Shown here one piece after another: positions 1-10,796 of a stretch of 64,000 nucleotides of DNA. This DNA comes from Silene conica. Its lineage: Eukaryota > Streptophyta > Magnoliopsida > Caryophyllales > Caryophyllaceae. The translations under genes and the position numbers were made by a program. The notes beneath the pieces were generated by a model. The model was given only the letters and a program-made list of their open reading frames with translations, ran no database searches and was not told the origin of the DNA. Every line of letters begins with the position of its first letter. Position 1 is the first letter of the stretch. The DNA is taken from assembly GCA_029255685.2 (NCBI GenBank), contig CM055314.2:72738815-72802814 (forward strand), given 5' to 3'.

Positions 1-277
1 AAAACCTCAGATCTCACATCTAAAACTTCAATAGCTCTCCCTATATTGCAAGGCAGTTGGAGAGGATTTCTAGCACACGCGACATCGTCTCATTCTAAGT
101 CTTGGGTGCAAGTTATAGGAGGGAATTTACTTTAATTCCTGTTCTTAGGCCTATTCAAGCAAGGACCCAAGGTTGTATTTCTTTTCATGGTTTTATTTAT
201 CTTATGACTATAATCGCAACTGTAATTTTCATTATAATCCTGCAAGTTTAGGGCGAATACATGCTTTATTCCCCACA
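1..277 (+). repeat. 5' LTR of copia-1 (3' part only)
   Basis: These bases match the end of the 3' LTR at about 7703-7979, with a few substitutions. The LTR ends in CCCCACA just before the primer binding site. The start of the LTR lies upstream of the window. Confidence 0.93.
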
Positions 278-279
278 AG

Positions 280-292
280 TGGTATCAGAGCC
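280..292 (+). other. Primer binding site of copia-1
   Basis: TGGTATCAGAGCC begins two bases after the LTR end. It matches the usual plant copia site complementary to the 3' end of initiator methionine tRNA, which primes minus-strand DNA synthesis. The two reverse-strand copies have a variant of it just inside their LTR (about 58712-58723 for the complete junction). Confidence 0.93.
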
Positions 293-2090
293 AGGCCATG
301 AAAATTTTACTTTTGTGTTTTTCATAAGTTTTAAAATCTGAAAAATCGTTTTCTGTCGCTGAGTCAGTCGATCGACCCCCTGTTGCGGTCGGTCGACCGC
401 CTCCTGTGTTTGTTTCTGTTTCGACAGTTTTCCTTTTGTGAGTAATCGATCTTGTTTTTCGATTCCTGTTTACATATTGTTAATTAATCGATATTCTTGA
501 CAATATGTGAACCCTTGATGTTGTTAATTTTGATTTACTTGTTTTAATCAAAATTTCAAAGGTAAAAACTTGTTTTGATTTCAAAAGGTGCAGCGTTTTG
601 CGTTTTCTGAAATTCGTTTTTACTGCCTGTTGGTCGGTCGACCTAATTGATAGGTCGGTCGACCGATTTTGCTGTTGCAGAAAGTTTCTGTTTCTCGTCT
701 GGAGGTCGGTCGACCACTTGTTTAGGTCGGTCGACCTCCCCCCTGTAACAGACTCGTTTTTTTTTTTTTTTTTCGAAAATAACATGTTTTATTTTCACAT
801 GGCCTTTAGTAATATACTATATACGGAAATGGTATATTATTAATTTTGTGAAACGGTTCACCCTCGTTTGATACATATTATTTTAAAACAGTTTAAGATA
901 ATAGGATTATAAATTTATTAAAATTGGGTGATTAAAACGGTATAATCACATAATTTTAATCACGTAAGGTGGTTTGGTAAAATTTGTTAATCATAATAAC
1001 AGTATTATGTCATGTATAAATTTTTTTTTTGTTGATGCATTTTATTTATCGTCTTGTTGAATGCCTTGTGAATGCTTTCAATAACGTATTTAATTTTGCA
1101 AACGGTTGTAACTTAGTGTGGCCTTAGAAGATTGTGTCACCGTAATGATGGGACACAGTCTTGCTTGTAATTTTGAGATCTTGTATCTCCGTTTTGGGTT
1201 TTTGCCATGTAATTACTTTTGTATTTAAATTAGAATGTAAATAGGATTATATTTGTAATTTAAATTAGTAATTTTGTGAAGACCAAAGACGGAGACCGGA
1301 TGCTCACTCCCGCTGCATGGACCAAGATGGAACATCAAGACAAGCTTCTAGGGTCCAACAGTGGATTCCAAGTTGTTTTATGTTTATTTTGGTAGGATAG
1401 GCCACACTAGGACTTTTATTTACGTTTATTGCATTTATTTTATGCTTTCATCGATAATAGCTTGCATCATATTCCGCCTAAAACCAAACCACCTATAACA
1501 TGCCTGAAAACTGACTCATGTAGAGGTTACGCGTTAGTTTTCTGTGACAATACAGATGTCACATGTCAATTGCAAAGCCATCACTTTATTTCATTCATTC
1601 ACGCATACGCTAGATTTTAGTTCACTTAATATAAATAAATATAAGTCGATGGGTCTTCCTCGTATAACCAAAAATTGAGAATAGTCTTTATAAATCAGCC
1701 TCCCATGAATCCCTTCTTCGTCGGTAGGCATAATATGACCCCTTCTACGTCGGGTAAGTGGGAACAGATGATTTATTTTATCTCAACATCATGGTCACTC
1801 GATAATATCTAGCGACTGAGATGGACTAATAGATAGGATTTACGGAAATCTATCGATCAAGAGTTCCAACGGTGGAATTAGCCAAGCTGTGGGCTTATCA
1901 ATATACGGAAATTGAGTCTTGGGATCGTTTATATAATTCTTGAGGGAGATCAATTATATAAATGTTTGAGTCTACGAGTTTAAATTTCAATTTAATATAG
2001 ACTTAAATCACAACAATGAGTTGCTTAAATGGTTCTGTTTTATCTTCTTTTCAGTGTAGAACACGTTCAATTAAACTGATGTATAACTAA
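293..2090 (+). other. copia-1 untranslated leader with paired GGTCGGTCGACC motifs
   Basis: A 1.8-kb leader lies between the primer site and the gag ATG at 2091. It carries three pairs of the near-palindromic 12-mer starting at 366/387, 632/653 and 704/725, each pair 21 bp start to start, followed by a run of about 20 T near 760. No convincing gene is present; short frames here are not supported. The leader probably holds packaging, dimerisation or translation signals, which is inference. Confidence 0.8.
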
Positions 2091-2545
2091 ATGGCTGGTG
2101 AAGACCCAATGCCAAGTGCCAAGCTAGCACGTGAATCCTGGCTAAAAGCCTTCATGGACTCCATGAATCAGTCTATTAGACTGAGGAATGATGGGTCAAA
2201 CTTCTCTGACTGGGAGGCAGCACTACGGAATGCTGCCATTGCTGACGGAAAGCTTAAGTATTTAACTGAGCCAATTCCGGCACACCCAGGAAGTGGAGCT
2301 TGAGCTAACGAAGTTCGCGCTCATAGCGACTTCGTCATGGAAGCGGGTGCGATAAAGAACGTACTCATCTATGCAATGGAATCCAATTTGCAAAGACGCT
2401 TCATAGCCCATGGTGTAAACAAGATTTTCACCACGCTCACTAACGAATTCTCAAAGGCTCCGAGGATCGTTTCTTATGAGCATACCTGTCGCTTCTTTGA
2501 GGCGAAACTCCAGAAGGGCAAGCTGTTAGCCCACATATTCTTCAC
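2091..2545 (+). pseudogene. copia-1 gag N-terminal part, broken
   Basis: The frame starts at ATG 2091 and encodes a copia gag (UBN2-like) N-terminus. Comparison with the array copy at 56392-57057 shows two lesions: an AGA codon has become TGA at 2301-2303, and one C is missing near 2529, which shifts the frame before the segment that resumes at 2546. Without both changes, gag and pol would form one continuous polyprotein. Gag would form the virus-like particle, so this copy would need particles supplied by another element. Confidence 0.88.
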
Positions 2546-5500
2546 ATGATTGAGAATATCGAAAAACTGGAGGCCCTAAACTGCAAGATCAGTGAGAACA
2601 TAATCGTTGATCGAATGCTTCATTCGCTTCATGATGGGTTCGCCCTCTTCAGGGCCAACTATTACATGAACGACATGAAGAAGTCTCCTCATGAGCTCCA
2701 CTCCCTTCTCGTACAGACCGAGAAGGATCTGAAATTAAGTGGGAGCATGAAGCAATATGTTCTCATGATCTCCAGTAAGGGCAAGGGTAAGGGTAAAGCT
2801 AAAGCTCAGGGCGACCTAACAGTAGGCAAGCCCAAGTTTAAGAAGTCAGGATTTACTAAGAGTGGGCCAGGTGAGTCGAGCAACTCACAAGGCAAAACAA
2901 AGAGCAAGGATACAAGCATGGAATGTCACCATTGCCACAAGACTGGGCATTGGAGGCGCTCATGCCCCGTGTATCGTGAGGACATTAAGGCAGGCCGTGT
3001 TACTCCTGTTGGTATGTCTTCTTCTTCTTTTATTCACATGATTGAGATTAACCATGCAAGTTACGGAACTTGGGTACTAGATACTGGTTGCGGTTCTCAT
3101 CTATGTAATCATGTGCAAGCCCTCCGAAACCAAGAACCCCTAATCAAGGGTGAGGTTGACCTGCGTGTCGGGAATGGAGCACGTGTTGCTGCAATCTCGA
3201 GGGGAACATACGTGATCCAGCTTCCAAGTGGATTCGAGTTATCTTTATATAACTGTTATTATGTTCCTTGTTTGTCCAAAAACATTATTTCAGTTTCTGC
3301 GCTTGACAAACTCGGTTTTTCATTTGTAATAGAGAATAATAGCTGTATTTTCTCCTTACACAATATGATTTATGGCAAGGCAGTTTCCATGAATGGAATT
3401 TATGTTTTAGATCAAACCACCGAAATATTACATGTGAATAATAAGAAATTAAAGGTAGGTGACAAAGATCAAACTTACCTATGGCATTGTCGTATGGGAC
3501 ACATAAATGAGAAACGCGTAAAACAGCTCATACAGAATGGAGCTATCTCACCCTTTGATTTCGAATCATATGGCACGTGTGAATCATGTCTCATCGGTAA
3601 GATGACTCGTATTTCCTTCAAAGGTGTTGGAATGCGCGCTGCCGACCTATTAGGACTCATACATACGGACGTATGTGGCCCTATGTCGATCAACGCACGA
3701 GAGGGCTATAGGTATTTCATCACTTTCACGGATGATTTGAGTAGATATGGCTATGTCTACTTAATGAAGCATAAAAGTGAATCCTTTGACAAGTTCAAAG
3801 AATACCAGAATCGGGTACAGAACCAGCTGGGAAGAAAGATTAAAGCACTACGTTCTGATCGTGGTGGTGAGTATCTTTCACACGAGTTTGATCAACACCT
3901 TAAAGACTGTGGCATCGTGCTACAGTTGACTCCACCTGGAACACCACAATTAAATGGTGTGTCCGAACGGAGAAATCGAACTTTACTTGATATGGTTCGA
4001 TCCATGATGAGTCACACCGTTGTGCCTGATTCATTGTGGGGCTATGCTCTTTTGTCGGCCGCTCTAATACTTAACCGAAGTCCGTCTAAAGCTGTTGACA
4101 AGTCTCCATACGAATTATGGAAGGGAACGGTCCCTAACTTGTCCTTTATTCGGGTTTGGGGCTGCGAGGCTTCTGTCAAGTGGAGACACGAGGATAAGCT
4201 CGGCCCGCGATCGGTCAGGACATACTTTATAGGCTATCAAAAGGGAACTTTTGGTCATTACTTCTACTCGTCAACCGAACAACGTGTTTTTGTTGCGGCT
4301 AGTGCAACGTTCTTAGAGAAAGAATTTCTCGAGAACAAGTCGAGTAATAGAACCTTCGATTTATCGGAGGTTCAAGAACCAACTACTGAGCAACCATTGG
4401 AGGAAACAGTTCCTTCAACCGAGGCTGCGGTAGATATTCCTGAGGAACCTAGGAGGTCGGGAAGAGTCTCCATTCCTCCGGACAGATACATTGGTATGGT
4501 CGAGGAACATGATATGGATGACGTCTTACTCCTAGAGAGTAATGAACCCTCAACCTATAAGGGTGCCATGACCAGTTCTTACTCAAAGGTATGGCTAGAA
4601 GCCATGCAATCCGAGATGGACTCCATGTATGAGAACAACGTGTGGGATCTTGTGGACTTACCTGCAAAGGTACGCCCCCTTCAATGCAAATGGCTTTACA
4701 AGATAAAGCATGCCGTGGAAGGTAAACAAGATATCCACAAGGCAAGACTAGTTGCTAAAGGTTTCACCCAAGTGCCAGGCTTGCACCACGATGAGATCTT
4801 TGCACCCGTAGTCATGCTACGTTCCATTCGGATGATCTTAGCGATAGCCGCATTTCATGACTATGAAATATGGCAAATGGACGTTAAAACCGCCTTCTTA
4901 AACGGTTATTTGGAGGAAGAGTTGTACATGGTACAACACGAGGGTTTTATTGATCCAGAACATCCTAAGAAGGTTTGCAAGCTTAAGCGTTCCATCTATG
5001 GACTTAAGCAAGTATCACGGAGTTGGAATCATCGCTTCGACCAAGTGATAAAAGAGAATGGATTCGTTCGATCAGTCGAGGAACCATGTCTCTATATCAA
5101 GTCGAGTGGGAGCAAGATTGTATTCCGAGTACTGTATGTCGACGACATACTCTTGATTGGGAATGACATACCTCTCCTTTCTTCGGTTAAAGCATGGTTG
5201 AAAAACCATTTCCAGATGAAAGATCTGGGAGAGGCACAAAGAATTTTGGGCATCCGTATCTACAGGGATAGATCACGACTGATGTTGTCTCTCAGTCAGG
5301 AGTCTTACATAGATAAGATTCTAGAGAGATTCAGCATGACGAACTCCAAGAAAGGGTTCCTTCCTATGACTACTGGCCTTCACTTGAGCAAGTCTCAAGA
5401 AGCTAAGACATTAGAAGAGAAAGAGCGCATGAGTCGGATTCCTTATGCTTCGGCAATAGGATCGATCATGTATGCCATGATATGCACACGTCCAGACGTT

Positions 5501-6121
5501 GCATATGCATTGAGTATGACCAGTCGATTCCAAGCTCATCCAGGTGAACAACACTGGATGGCCGTGAAAAACATTCTTAAGTACCTACGGAGGACTAAAG
5601 ATTGGGGATTGACTTATGGAGGTGACTCAACGCTCTGCGCCACGGGTTACGCAGATGCTAGCTTCCAAACGGATCGAGATGACTCGAAATCTCAGTCTGG
5701 ATTCGTTTTTACTCTTAATGGCGCTGCTATCAGCTGGAAAAGTTCTAAACAGAGTGTTGCAGCAGATTCTACGACTGAGTCCGAGTACTATGCCGCCTCA
5801 GAAGCAGCTAAGGAAGCGATATGGATGCGTCAATTCTTACAAGGACTATCTGTAGTGCCTAGTTCGAATGACCCAATCACCGTTTATTGTGATAATAAAG
5901 GTGCCATCTTCCAAGCTAAGGAGCATAAGTCTAGCAACAAGGCTAGGCATATACAACGGAAAGCTCATCTAATCAGAGATTACGTGGAGCAAAAGGAGAT
6001 TTTCATTGATAAGATCGCTACAGATGACAACATAGCTGATCCTCTCACTAAAGCATTACCACGTGATAAGCATGAAGGGCACATTCATTCCATGGGAATT
6101 AAATGTGTTCCTAAGTTGTAG
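2546..6121 (+). CDS. copia-1 gag C-terminus and complete pol (PR-IN-RT-RH)
   Basis: This 1191-codon open frame starts inside gag. In order it has: a CX2CX4HX4C zinc knuckle at residues 127-140; an aspartic protease DTG at 179-181; the integrase HHCC finger from about residue 314; integrase catalytic D375, D438 and E474 (35 residues between the last two); RT residues D779 and YVDD with D866/D867; and RNase H residues D1037, E1080 and D1116. All these catalytic residues are present, so the enzymes look competent. The start at 2546 is only the first ATG after the gag frameshift; the true polyprotein start would be at 2091. The frame ends 860 bp before the 3' LTR. Confidence 0.95.
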   Translation: MIENIEKLEALNCKISENIIVDRMLHSLHDGFALFRANYYMNDMKKSPHELHSLLVQTEKDLKLSGSMKQYVLMISSKGKGKGKAKAQGDLTVGKPKFKKSGFTKSGPGESSNSQGKTKSKDTSMECHHCHKTGHWRRSCPVYREDIKAGRVTPVGMSSSSFIHMIEINHASYGTWVLDTGCGSHLCNHVQALRNQEPLIKGEVDLRVGNGARVAAISRGTYVIQLPSGFELSLYNCYYVPCLSKNIISVSALDKLGFSFVIENNSCIFSLHNMIYGKAVSMNGIYVLDQTTEILHVNNKKLKVGDKDQTYLWHCRMGHINEKRVKQLIQNGAISPFDFESYGTCESCLIGKMTRISFKGVGMRAADLLGLIHTDVCGPMSINAREGYRYFITFTDDLSRYGYVYLMKHKSESFDKFKEYQNRVQNQLGRKIKALRSDRGGEYLSHEFDQHLKDCGIVLQLTPPGTPQLNGVSERRNRTLLDMVRSMMSHTVVPDSLWGYALLSAALILNRSPSKAVDKSPYELWKGTVPNLSFIRVWGCEASVKWRHEDKLGPRSVRTYFIGYQKGTFGHYFYSSTEQRVFVAASATFLEKEFLENKSSNRTFDLSEVQEPTTEQPLEETVPSTEAAVDIPEEPRRSGRVSIPPDRYIGMVEEHDMDDVLLLESNEPSTYKGAMTSSYSKVWLEAMQSEMDSMYENNVWDLVDLPAKVRPLQCKWLYKIKHAVEGKQDIHKARLVAKGFTQVPGLHHDEIFAPVVMLRSIRMILAIAAFHDYEIWQMDVKTAFLNGYLEEELYMVQHEGFIDPEHPKKVCKLKRSIYGLKQVSRSWNHRFDQVIKENGFVRSVEEPCLYIKSSGSKIVFRVLYVDDILLIGNDIPLLSSVKAWLKNHFQMKDLGEAQRILGIRIYRDRSRLMLSLSQESYIDKILERFSMTNSKKGFLPMTTGLHLSKSQEAKTLEEKERMSRIPYASAIGSIMYAMICTRPDVAYALSMTSRFQAHPGEQHWMAVKNILKYLRRTKDWGLTYGGDSTLCATGYADASFQTDRDDSKSQSGFVFTLNGAAISWKSSKQSVAADSTTESEYYAASEAAKEAIWMRQFLQGLSVVPSSNDPITVYCDNKGAIFQAKEHKSSNKARHIQRKAHLIRDYVEQKEIFIDKIATDDNIADPLTKALPRDKHEGHIHSMGIKCVPKL

Positions 6122-6983
6122 TACTCTTTTATGAATTCATGTAATAATTCATTTTCTCGTGTACTCTATTCAACCTCATTGTTATGATATATAATGTTTT
6201 GTTTTTCATGTAGAATTGTACGCCAATTTTGAACACCACAAAGTGAACTGAATAACATTACATCGTTTTTGTCCTTGATTACCCACTTGAGCTGATAACT
6301 CAGGTAATCATTTTGTGACGTTGGTTGATGGTGGGTTCAACGAGCCATAAGTCACGCGGATGACTGACCAATCACAAAGGCGAGTTATACGGATATCTCG
6401 TAGGACACCCCGTGACAACGTTATGGAGTCCTAAATGTTTTATAACATTGGGTGCCAGGTCGTGGATAGGACCTCCATAGTGTTCCTTAGAGTCGAGTCT
6501 TTTGACTTTCAACTATCTCTTGAGATTAAGGCAGATTTTGGGTAACTTTGGTTTCTTTCCCACGGTCATCGTAACAGGGGCCAAGAGGATTTTTTCTGGG
6601 TTATTTCATGCTGCGCGATATCGGCAGGATTCGAGTTGAGGGAAATATCCAAACCCTTATCAGGATTTTATCATTTCTCAGGGCCACTCGAGGAGTAGTA
6701 ACTGAAATGCATGGCCATGCTCGAATACAGATTCGTTTTATCAGTTAAGTTACTCTCTAGTCGGGGAAACCACTCTTGATACAGATCGCTTGTGAGATAC
6801 GACCTTTGCGAATGCGGATTTGCAAATTGTCTTACATTGAGTGGGAGAAATTTTAAAAGGATATGAGAATCGGTTATCGCACCTACACTTGTACGGACAA
6901 GTGGGAGTTTGTTGGAGCTTGTGTCCTCCACATGTAGTGTGATAACGTCATTGCACATACCCTTGTACGGACAAGTGGGAGAT
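6122..6983 (+). other. copia-1 3' non-coding region with doubled polypurine-tract junction
   Basis: No sense coding is seen here. The polypurine tract AAGTGGGAGA directly precedes the 3' LTR at 6984. A near copy of this junction, a short inverted repeat CTTGT/ACAAG plus the purine tract plus a TGTTGG LTR-like start, lies 74 bp upstream with its TGTTGG at 6910. The same doubling is present in the array copies. The antisense strand holds a 95-codon frame (6671-6958) that is also open in both array copies. Confidence 0.8.
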
Positions 6984-7979
6984 TGTTGGGGCTGGTGTCC
7001 TTGACAATTAAGTACAATGACTTATTAAATCTCTTTAAGGATCACAAGGGCATACTTCAGTATTATTACCAGTTGATCCACGTTTATCAATAACGGTTGG
7101 CTTGCTAGATAAGTTTGACGTTATTGTCATACGGATGGCGGTGATCAACTGGTCCCTATACATCACACCTATAGGACACGTTTGAGAGATGTGAAGGTAT
7201 GAAAATACAGTCACATTTATGCCGAATATGACTAAACAGTTAGTCAGAGGTATTGACTATTAAATGAGTCAATAAGATGTTGAGATTATTATTTAATACG
7301 GATTAAATATTTTTAGCTAATACGGATTACATGATTAATTCGTAAATTAAATATAAACGGTTATATTTAATTAAACATTGTATTCGCGAATTAATATAAA
7401 CTGTTATATTAATTTGGGCAATTATACAATATCGTTTTTATCAGACCATTATTAATATATCGACTGTATTAATATCTGATAACATGTTACGATTTATAAA
7501 TAAAACCCGCGAATAAATTTTAGCTAATTGGGTCGAATCACGAATTAGAATAAGGTAAGAGTGGAAAGCTCACTCCTACCCTATTCGAAATTTTCGGCCA
7601 AGAGCTACATAAGGAGGAGGACTCTCCTTATGTCAGACTACTCTTGTTTGACTGTAAAACAAATCTCAAGGAAAATTAGGGTTTTGAGAGCACTCTTCTC
7701 CCAAAACCTCAGATCTCACATCTAAAACCTCAATAGCTCTCCCTATATTGCAAGGCAGTTGGAGAGGATTTCTAGCACACGCGGCATCGTCTCATTCTAA
7801 GTCTTGGGTGCAAGTTATAGGAGGGAATTTACTTTAATTCCTGTTCTTAGGCCTATTCAAGCAAGGACCCAAGGTTGTATTTCTTTTCATGGTTTTATTT
7901 ATCTTATGACTATAATCGCAACTGTAATTTTCATTATAATCCTGCATGTTTAGGGCGAATACATGCTTTATTCCCCACA
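6984..7979 (+). repeat. 3' LTR of copia-1 (996 bp)
   Basis: It begins TGTTGGGG after the polypurine tract and ends CCCCACA, the normal TG...CA limits. The AT-rich U3 region holds consecutive inverted repeats, including a perfect 12-bp stem with a 4-base loop at 7345-7372 and a perfect 11-bp stem with a 4-base loop at 7389-7414. It is homologous to the 1002-bp LTRs of the array at 51362-64000 on the other strand. Confidence 0.93.
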
Positions 7980-8672
7980 AATCTAACTGTGACTCTCATT
8001 CGAATATAGTCTTGATCAGGAATGTCAGCAAAAGTTTCAACAGAGGTATCTGAACCAAACAACTTGGCAATGATGTTTGCCATATTCTGGTTCAAATACT
8101 CAAAAGGTAGCCCACACACTCTCACCCAAATTCTTGCAGTAGGAAATGTTACACACCTCGGTACCATTCCAGCCCTCCATTTTCTAAGAACCATTAAGGC
8201 ACCATCAATGACCAAAACGCTCCTTTCTAGGACATCATGCAAGTGTATGTTCTGAAAATGAAGGATGTAAATATCACCCATTCGTTTGACATGCACTCCT
8301 TCCCTTAGTTGTCCAATGATCTTCAGTAACCCTATTAACATTAGTAGTGTGTATCAGACGAAAGTCGGCAAGGAAACCCAGTAAACATTTGCTCCAAAAG
8401 GATACAGAATCCTCAAGATTCTCAGGATGAGGAGAAACCACACTCTCACTTCTGGGAAATCTCCATTCGTTTAGCAAACCTGGAGATCGAGAGACGGCAG
8501 TCCTAAAGTTAACATTATGAAAGATCTCTTCCAAGGGTGGCATTGGATCCTCAACATAAAAGAAAGGGTTATTTTCCGTTTTTTGTTTTCGAGAAGTGAA
8601 GATGAAAAGTTCGAAAGAAAAAAAGAAGAGGGAGTAAAATATATAGGAAGGATGCAAGTAAAAGGAAGCCAT
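7980..8672 (-). pseudogene. DUF4283-type gag-like/LINE ORF1-like fragment, truncated by copia-1
   Basis: Reading leftward from about 8672, the translation has the style of plant DUF4283 proteins, which are often the N-terminal nucleic-acid-binding part of LINE ORF1 or host-gene derivatives. It includes a VLVIDGALMVLRKW segment and an IWVRVCGLPFEYLN segment. The frame shifts between about 8274 and 8341, and coding stops abruptly where copia-1 begins at 7979. The zinc knuckle expected downstream is therefore absent. I cannot tell a LINE ORF1 from a single-copy DUF4283 gene. Confidence 0.7.
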
Positions 8673-8930
8673 AAAGGATTCTATCAGAATAGTAATGATT
8701 TGTTATTGGAAGAAGTTAGATTTTGTGTAAGTTGAAACGTTAAAGTTAAAGTTAAAGACATTCATTCCCTTTACAGGTTTGCATGCACGAACTAGGAAAA
8801 CGAGAAGTGGTTTGGAGCAGATGAAAGAAGGAAAACAAAGGAAAGAGAAAAAGAGACCGGTTCTTTAGTAAACTTGTGTAGGTACTCTTTTTAGTGGAAA
8901 AAACTCTAGGTTTTAGAGAGATGTTAGAAA

Positions 8931-8972
8931 TGTGAAATGTGAAATGTGAAATGTGAAATGTGAAATGTGAAA
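8931..8972. repeat. Short tandem repeat, six copies of TGTGAAA
   Basis: Six uninterrupted copies of the 7-bp unit TGTGAAA are seen. No function is apparent; a hypervariable microsatellite is the simplest reading. Confidence 0.95.
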
Positions 8973-9080
8973 ACAACTCTATGTACTAGTTAGGTAAGGA
9001 AAATCCCTACCTGATGTGGATACAATCCCAATTAGCAAAAGTACGACCAATAACAATTCTTAATGAATCCAGTATCTAAT

Positions 9081-9203
9081 AGTCCCTTTCATCCACACCA
9101 AACTCTCCATTTGTTTTTGGGTGGTATTCGAGGCGACGCTTTGACCATAATTTTCATCCTTTAAACGTAGAAATTTTCCACAAAAATATTATGTTATGAA
9201 AGA
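9081..9203. mobile_element. Left part of a Stowaway-like MITE split by the Ty3-type element
   Basis: The sequence from about 9081 (after a TA) resembles the inverted end of the sequence at 17388-17519, which finishes GGAGGAG followed by TA. Both sides contain TTTGACC-type and AT-rich inner segments in opposite orientation. This suggests one MITE into which the element at 9204-17382 inserted. The exact ends are uncertain because the inverted repeats have diverged. Confidence 0.5.
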
Positions 9204-10780
9204 TGATGCCCGTCGTTGAGGGTACCAAAGATAAATTTATAATTCCTAAACTTAAACTATAGATAGTGAAAGTCAGGGTCGAACCACAAAGAGGTGGGAA
9301 ATGTTTATTGTTTGATGTTAATGTTTAAAGTAACAATTTTGGGGGTTTGATTGGTTGATTACTAAGTCTAAGCAAAGATTTAAAATAAAACAAGAGATAA
9401 AAGCTGAGGTTAAAACTATGAATAAAAAGATGCTAGGATGATTGGGTAATAAATAGCTAAGGTAATATAAATCCTAAGGTCAACATGTATTGCAGTCGCG
9501 TAAGGGGTGTAACATATCCTTTCGGTCTATGGTACCTAATAGCTCTTTTCGGCCTATGCTATTAGTTCCTAGGTCTCACAATTATTGGGTGTCAACAATA
9601 AGGGTGATTCCTAAATCCTAGGTCACATACCTTTCAGTCTTAAGTAACCTAGCCGTCTTAAGGTGTAAACCAATGCCCTTCCCGTATTTCTCAATCTTGG
9701 GTAGGTCATTACTAACATCCTACAAGTCTCCTTTCAGTCTCATTGTAGGGTATTATAGTCAACAAAGAAAGACGAAACAGAATACATACGCGAGTGGGTC
9801 GACCGACCGGCTAGTCCAGTCGGCCGACCACCGCCTTGGTCGACCGACCCATTATTTGAGTCGGTCGACCACGGCTCTGCTACAGGTCGGTCTCGGAATT
9901 TTATTACCTATGCATATTCATCCCCTACATCCTAACATATGGAATTTAGCTACTCATGGTTACTAAAACAACTATGAAAACGGGAATAAACATGGAAAAC
10001 ATAATGAACATCAATCTAAGCATGCAAGAATTAATAAAGCTTGGGATTCTAACTTAAACCGGATACTAGCAATTATAAGAACAATATTAAGACTGAAATT
10101 AAGATGAGAGTTACCGGAAATCGGAATTAAGGCAGAAAGGAACAAACTTTATTGAATGCTTGAGAATTATTGAAAGGTTACAACTTAAAGAGAAAACTAA
10201 AATTAAGAACTTGATGGTAGAAGATTTCTAGAGTTGGAACTTAATGATCAAAACTAGATGATAAAACTAGATGTAAAACTCAATGATAAAAACTGAATAC
10301 TTAACCCTAATCACAAGATTAGTTTATATAGGGCCGAAATTAAGAGTTTCCTAAAGACTCCATACTTCTAATCGATTTCCGAAAACGCTTCTGGGCTTCG
10401 CTGAGGTCGGTCAACCTACTTAGTGGGTCGGTCGACCTCTTAACGGGCTTCAGGAATTCTGGGCTTCAAAGAACTGGTCGGTCGACTCATATAATAGGTC
10501 GGTCGACCCGTTACTGCATAAAATTGCTTTGATTCGTCTCGGTTTTGACTTTTGATACTTGATTAATGATTCATGTTGACTTTCCTTCGTTCCTTAATTA
10601 TGCAAAAGTCTCGAGGGCATAAGTTTGGTGTAAAATTGTCCTTTTTCCGCACAAATCTGCAAAAGTTCATAAAAATACGAAAGTGCACAATTGTTGGGAA
10701 ATAAGGGCTAAAACATAGTAAATGAGCGACCAAATGCGTGTAAAAATAGATGTAAAACATCATAAAATAGACACGCATCA
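9204..10780 (-). repeat. 3' LTR of the Athila-like element
   Basis: It is 1577 bp with TG...CA ends and the same length as its partner at 15806-17382. It has four phased motif pairs starting at 9797/9818, 9838/9859, 10405/10426 and 10476/10497, plus a lone related 12-mer at 9885. Confidence 0.93.
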
Positions 10781-10796
10781 AATTCCCCAAACCAAA
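10781..10796 (-). other. Polypurine tract of the Athila-like element
   Basis: Immediately inside the left LTR, the minus strand reads GGTTTGGGGAATT. This is a purine-rich primer site for plus-strand synthesis in the expected position. Confidence 0.7.

Larger units (their letters stand above)
1..7979 (+). mobile_element. Ty1/copia LTR retrotransposon, copia-1 (5' end cut by window)
   Basis: The end of a 5' LTR (to 277) is followed by a primer binding site, a 1.8-kb leader, gag-pol in copia order (zinc knuckle, protease, integrase, reverse transcriptase, RNase H), an 860-bp non-coding tail, a purine tract and a complete 3' LTR (6984-7979). The 5' LTR fragment and the 3' LTR are nearly identical over the shared 277 bases, so the insertion is fairly recent. 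The pol frame is intact but gag has one stop and one frameshift, so the copy is probably not autonomous. It sits in a DUF4283-like coding fragment. The target duplication cannot be checked because the left flank is outside the window. The lineage looks like the Tork/TAR/Angela side of copia, which I infer from integrase and RT style only. Confidence 0.95.

Noticed and set aside
480..843. Open frames on both strands of the copia-1 leader
   Set aside because: They follow from the repeated motif and a homopolymer, lie before gag, and differ in the array copies.
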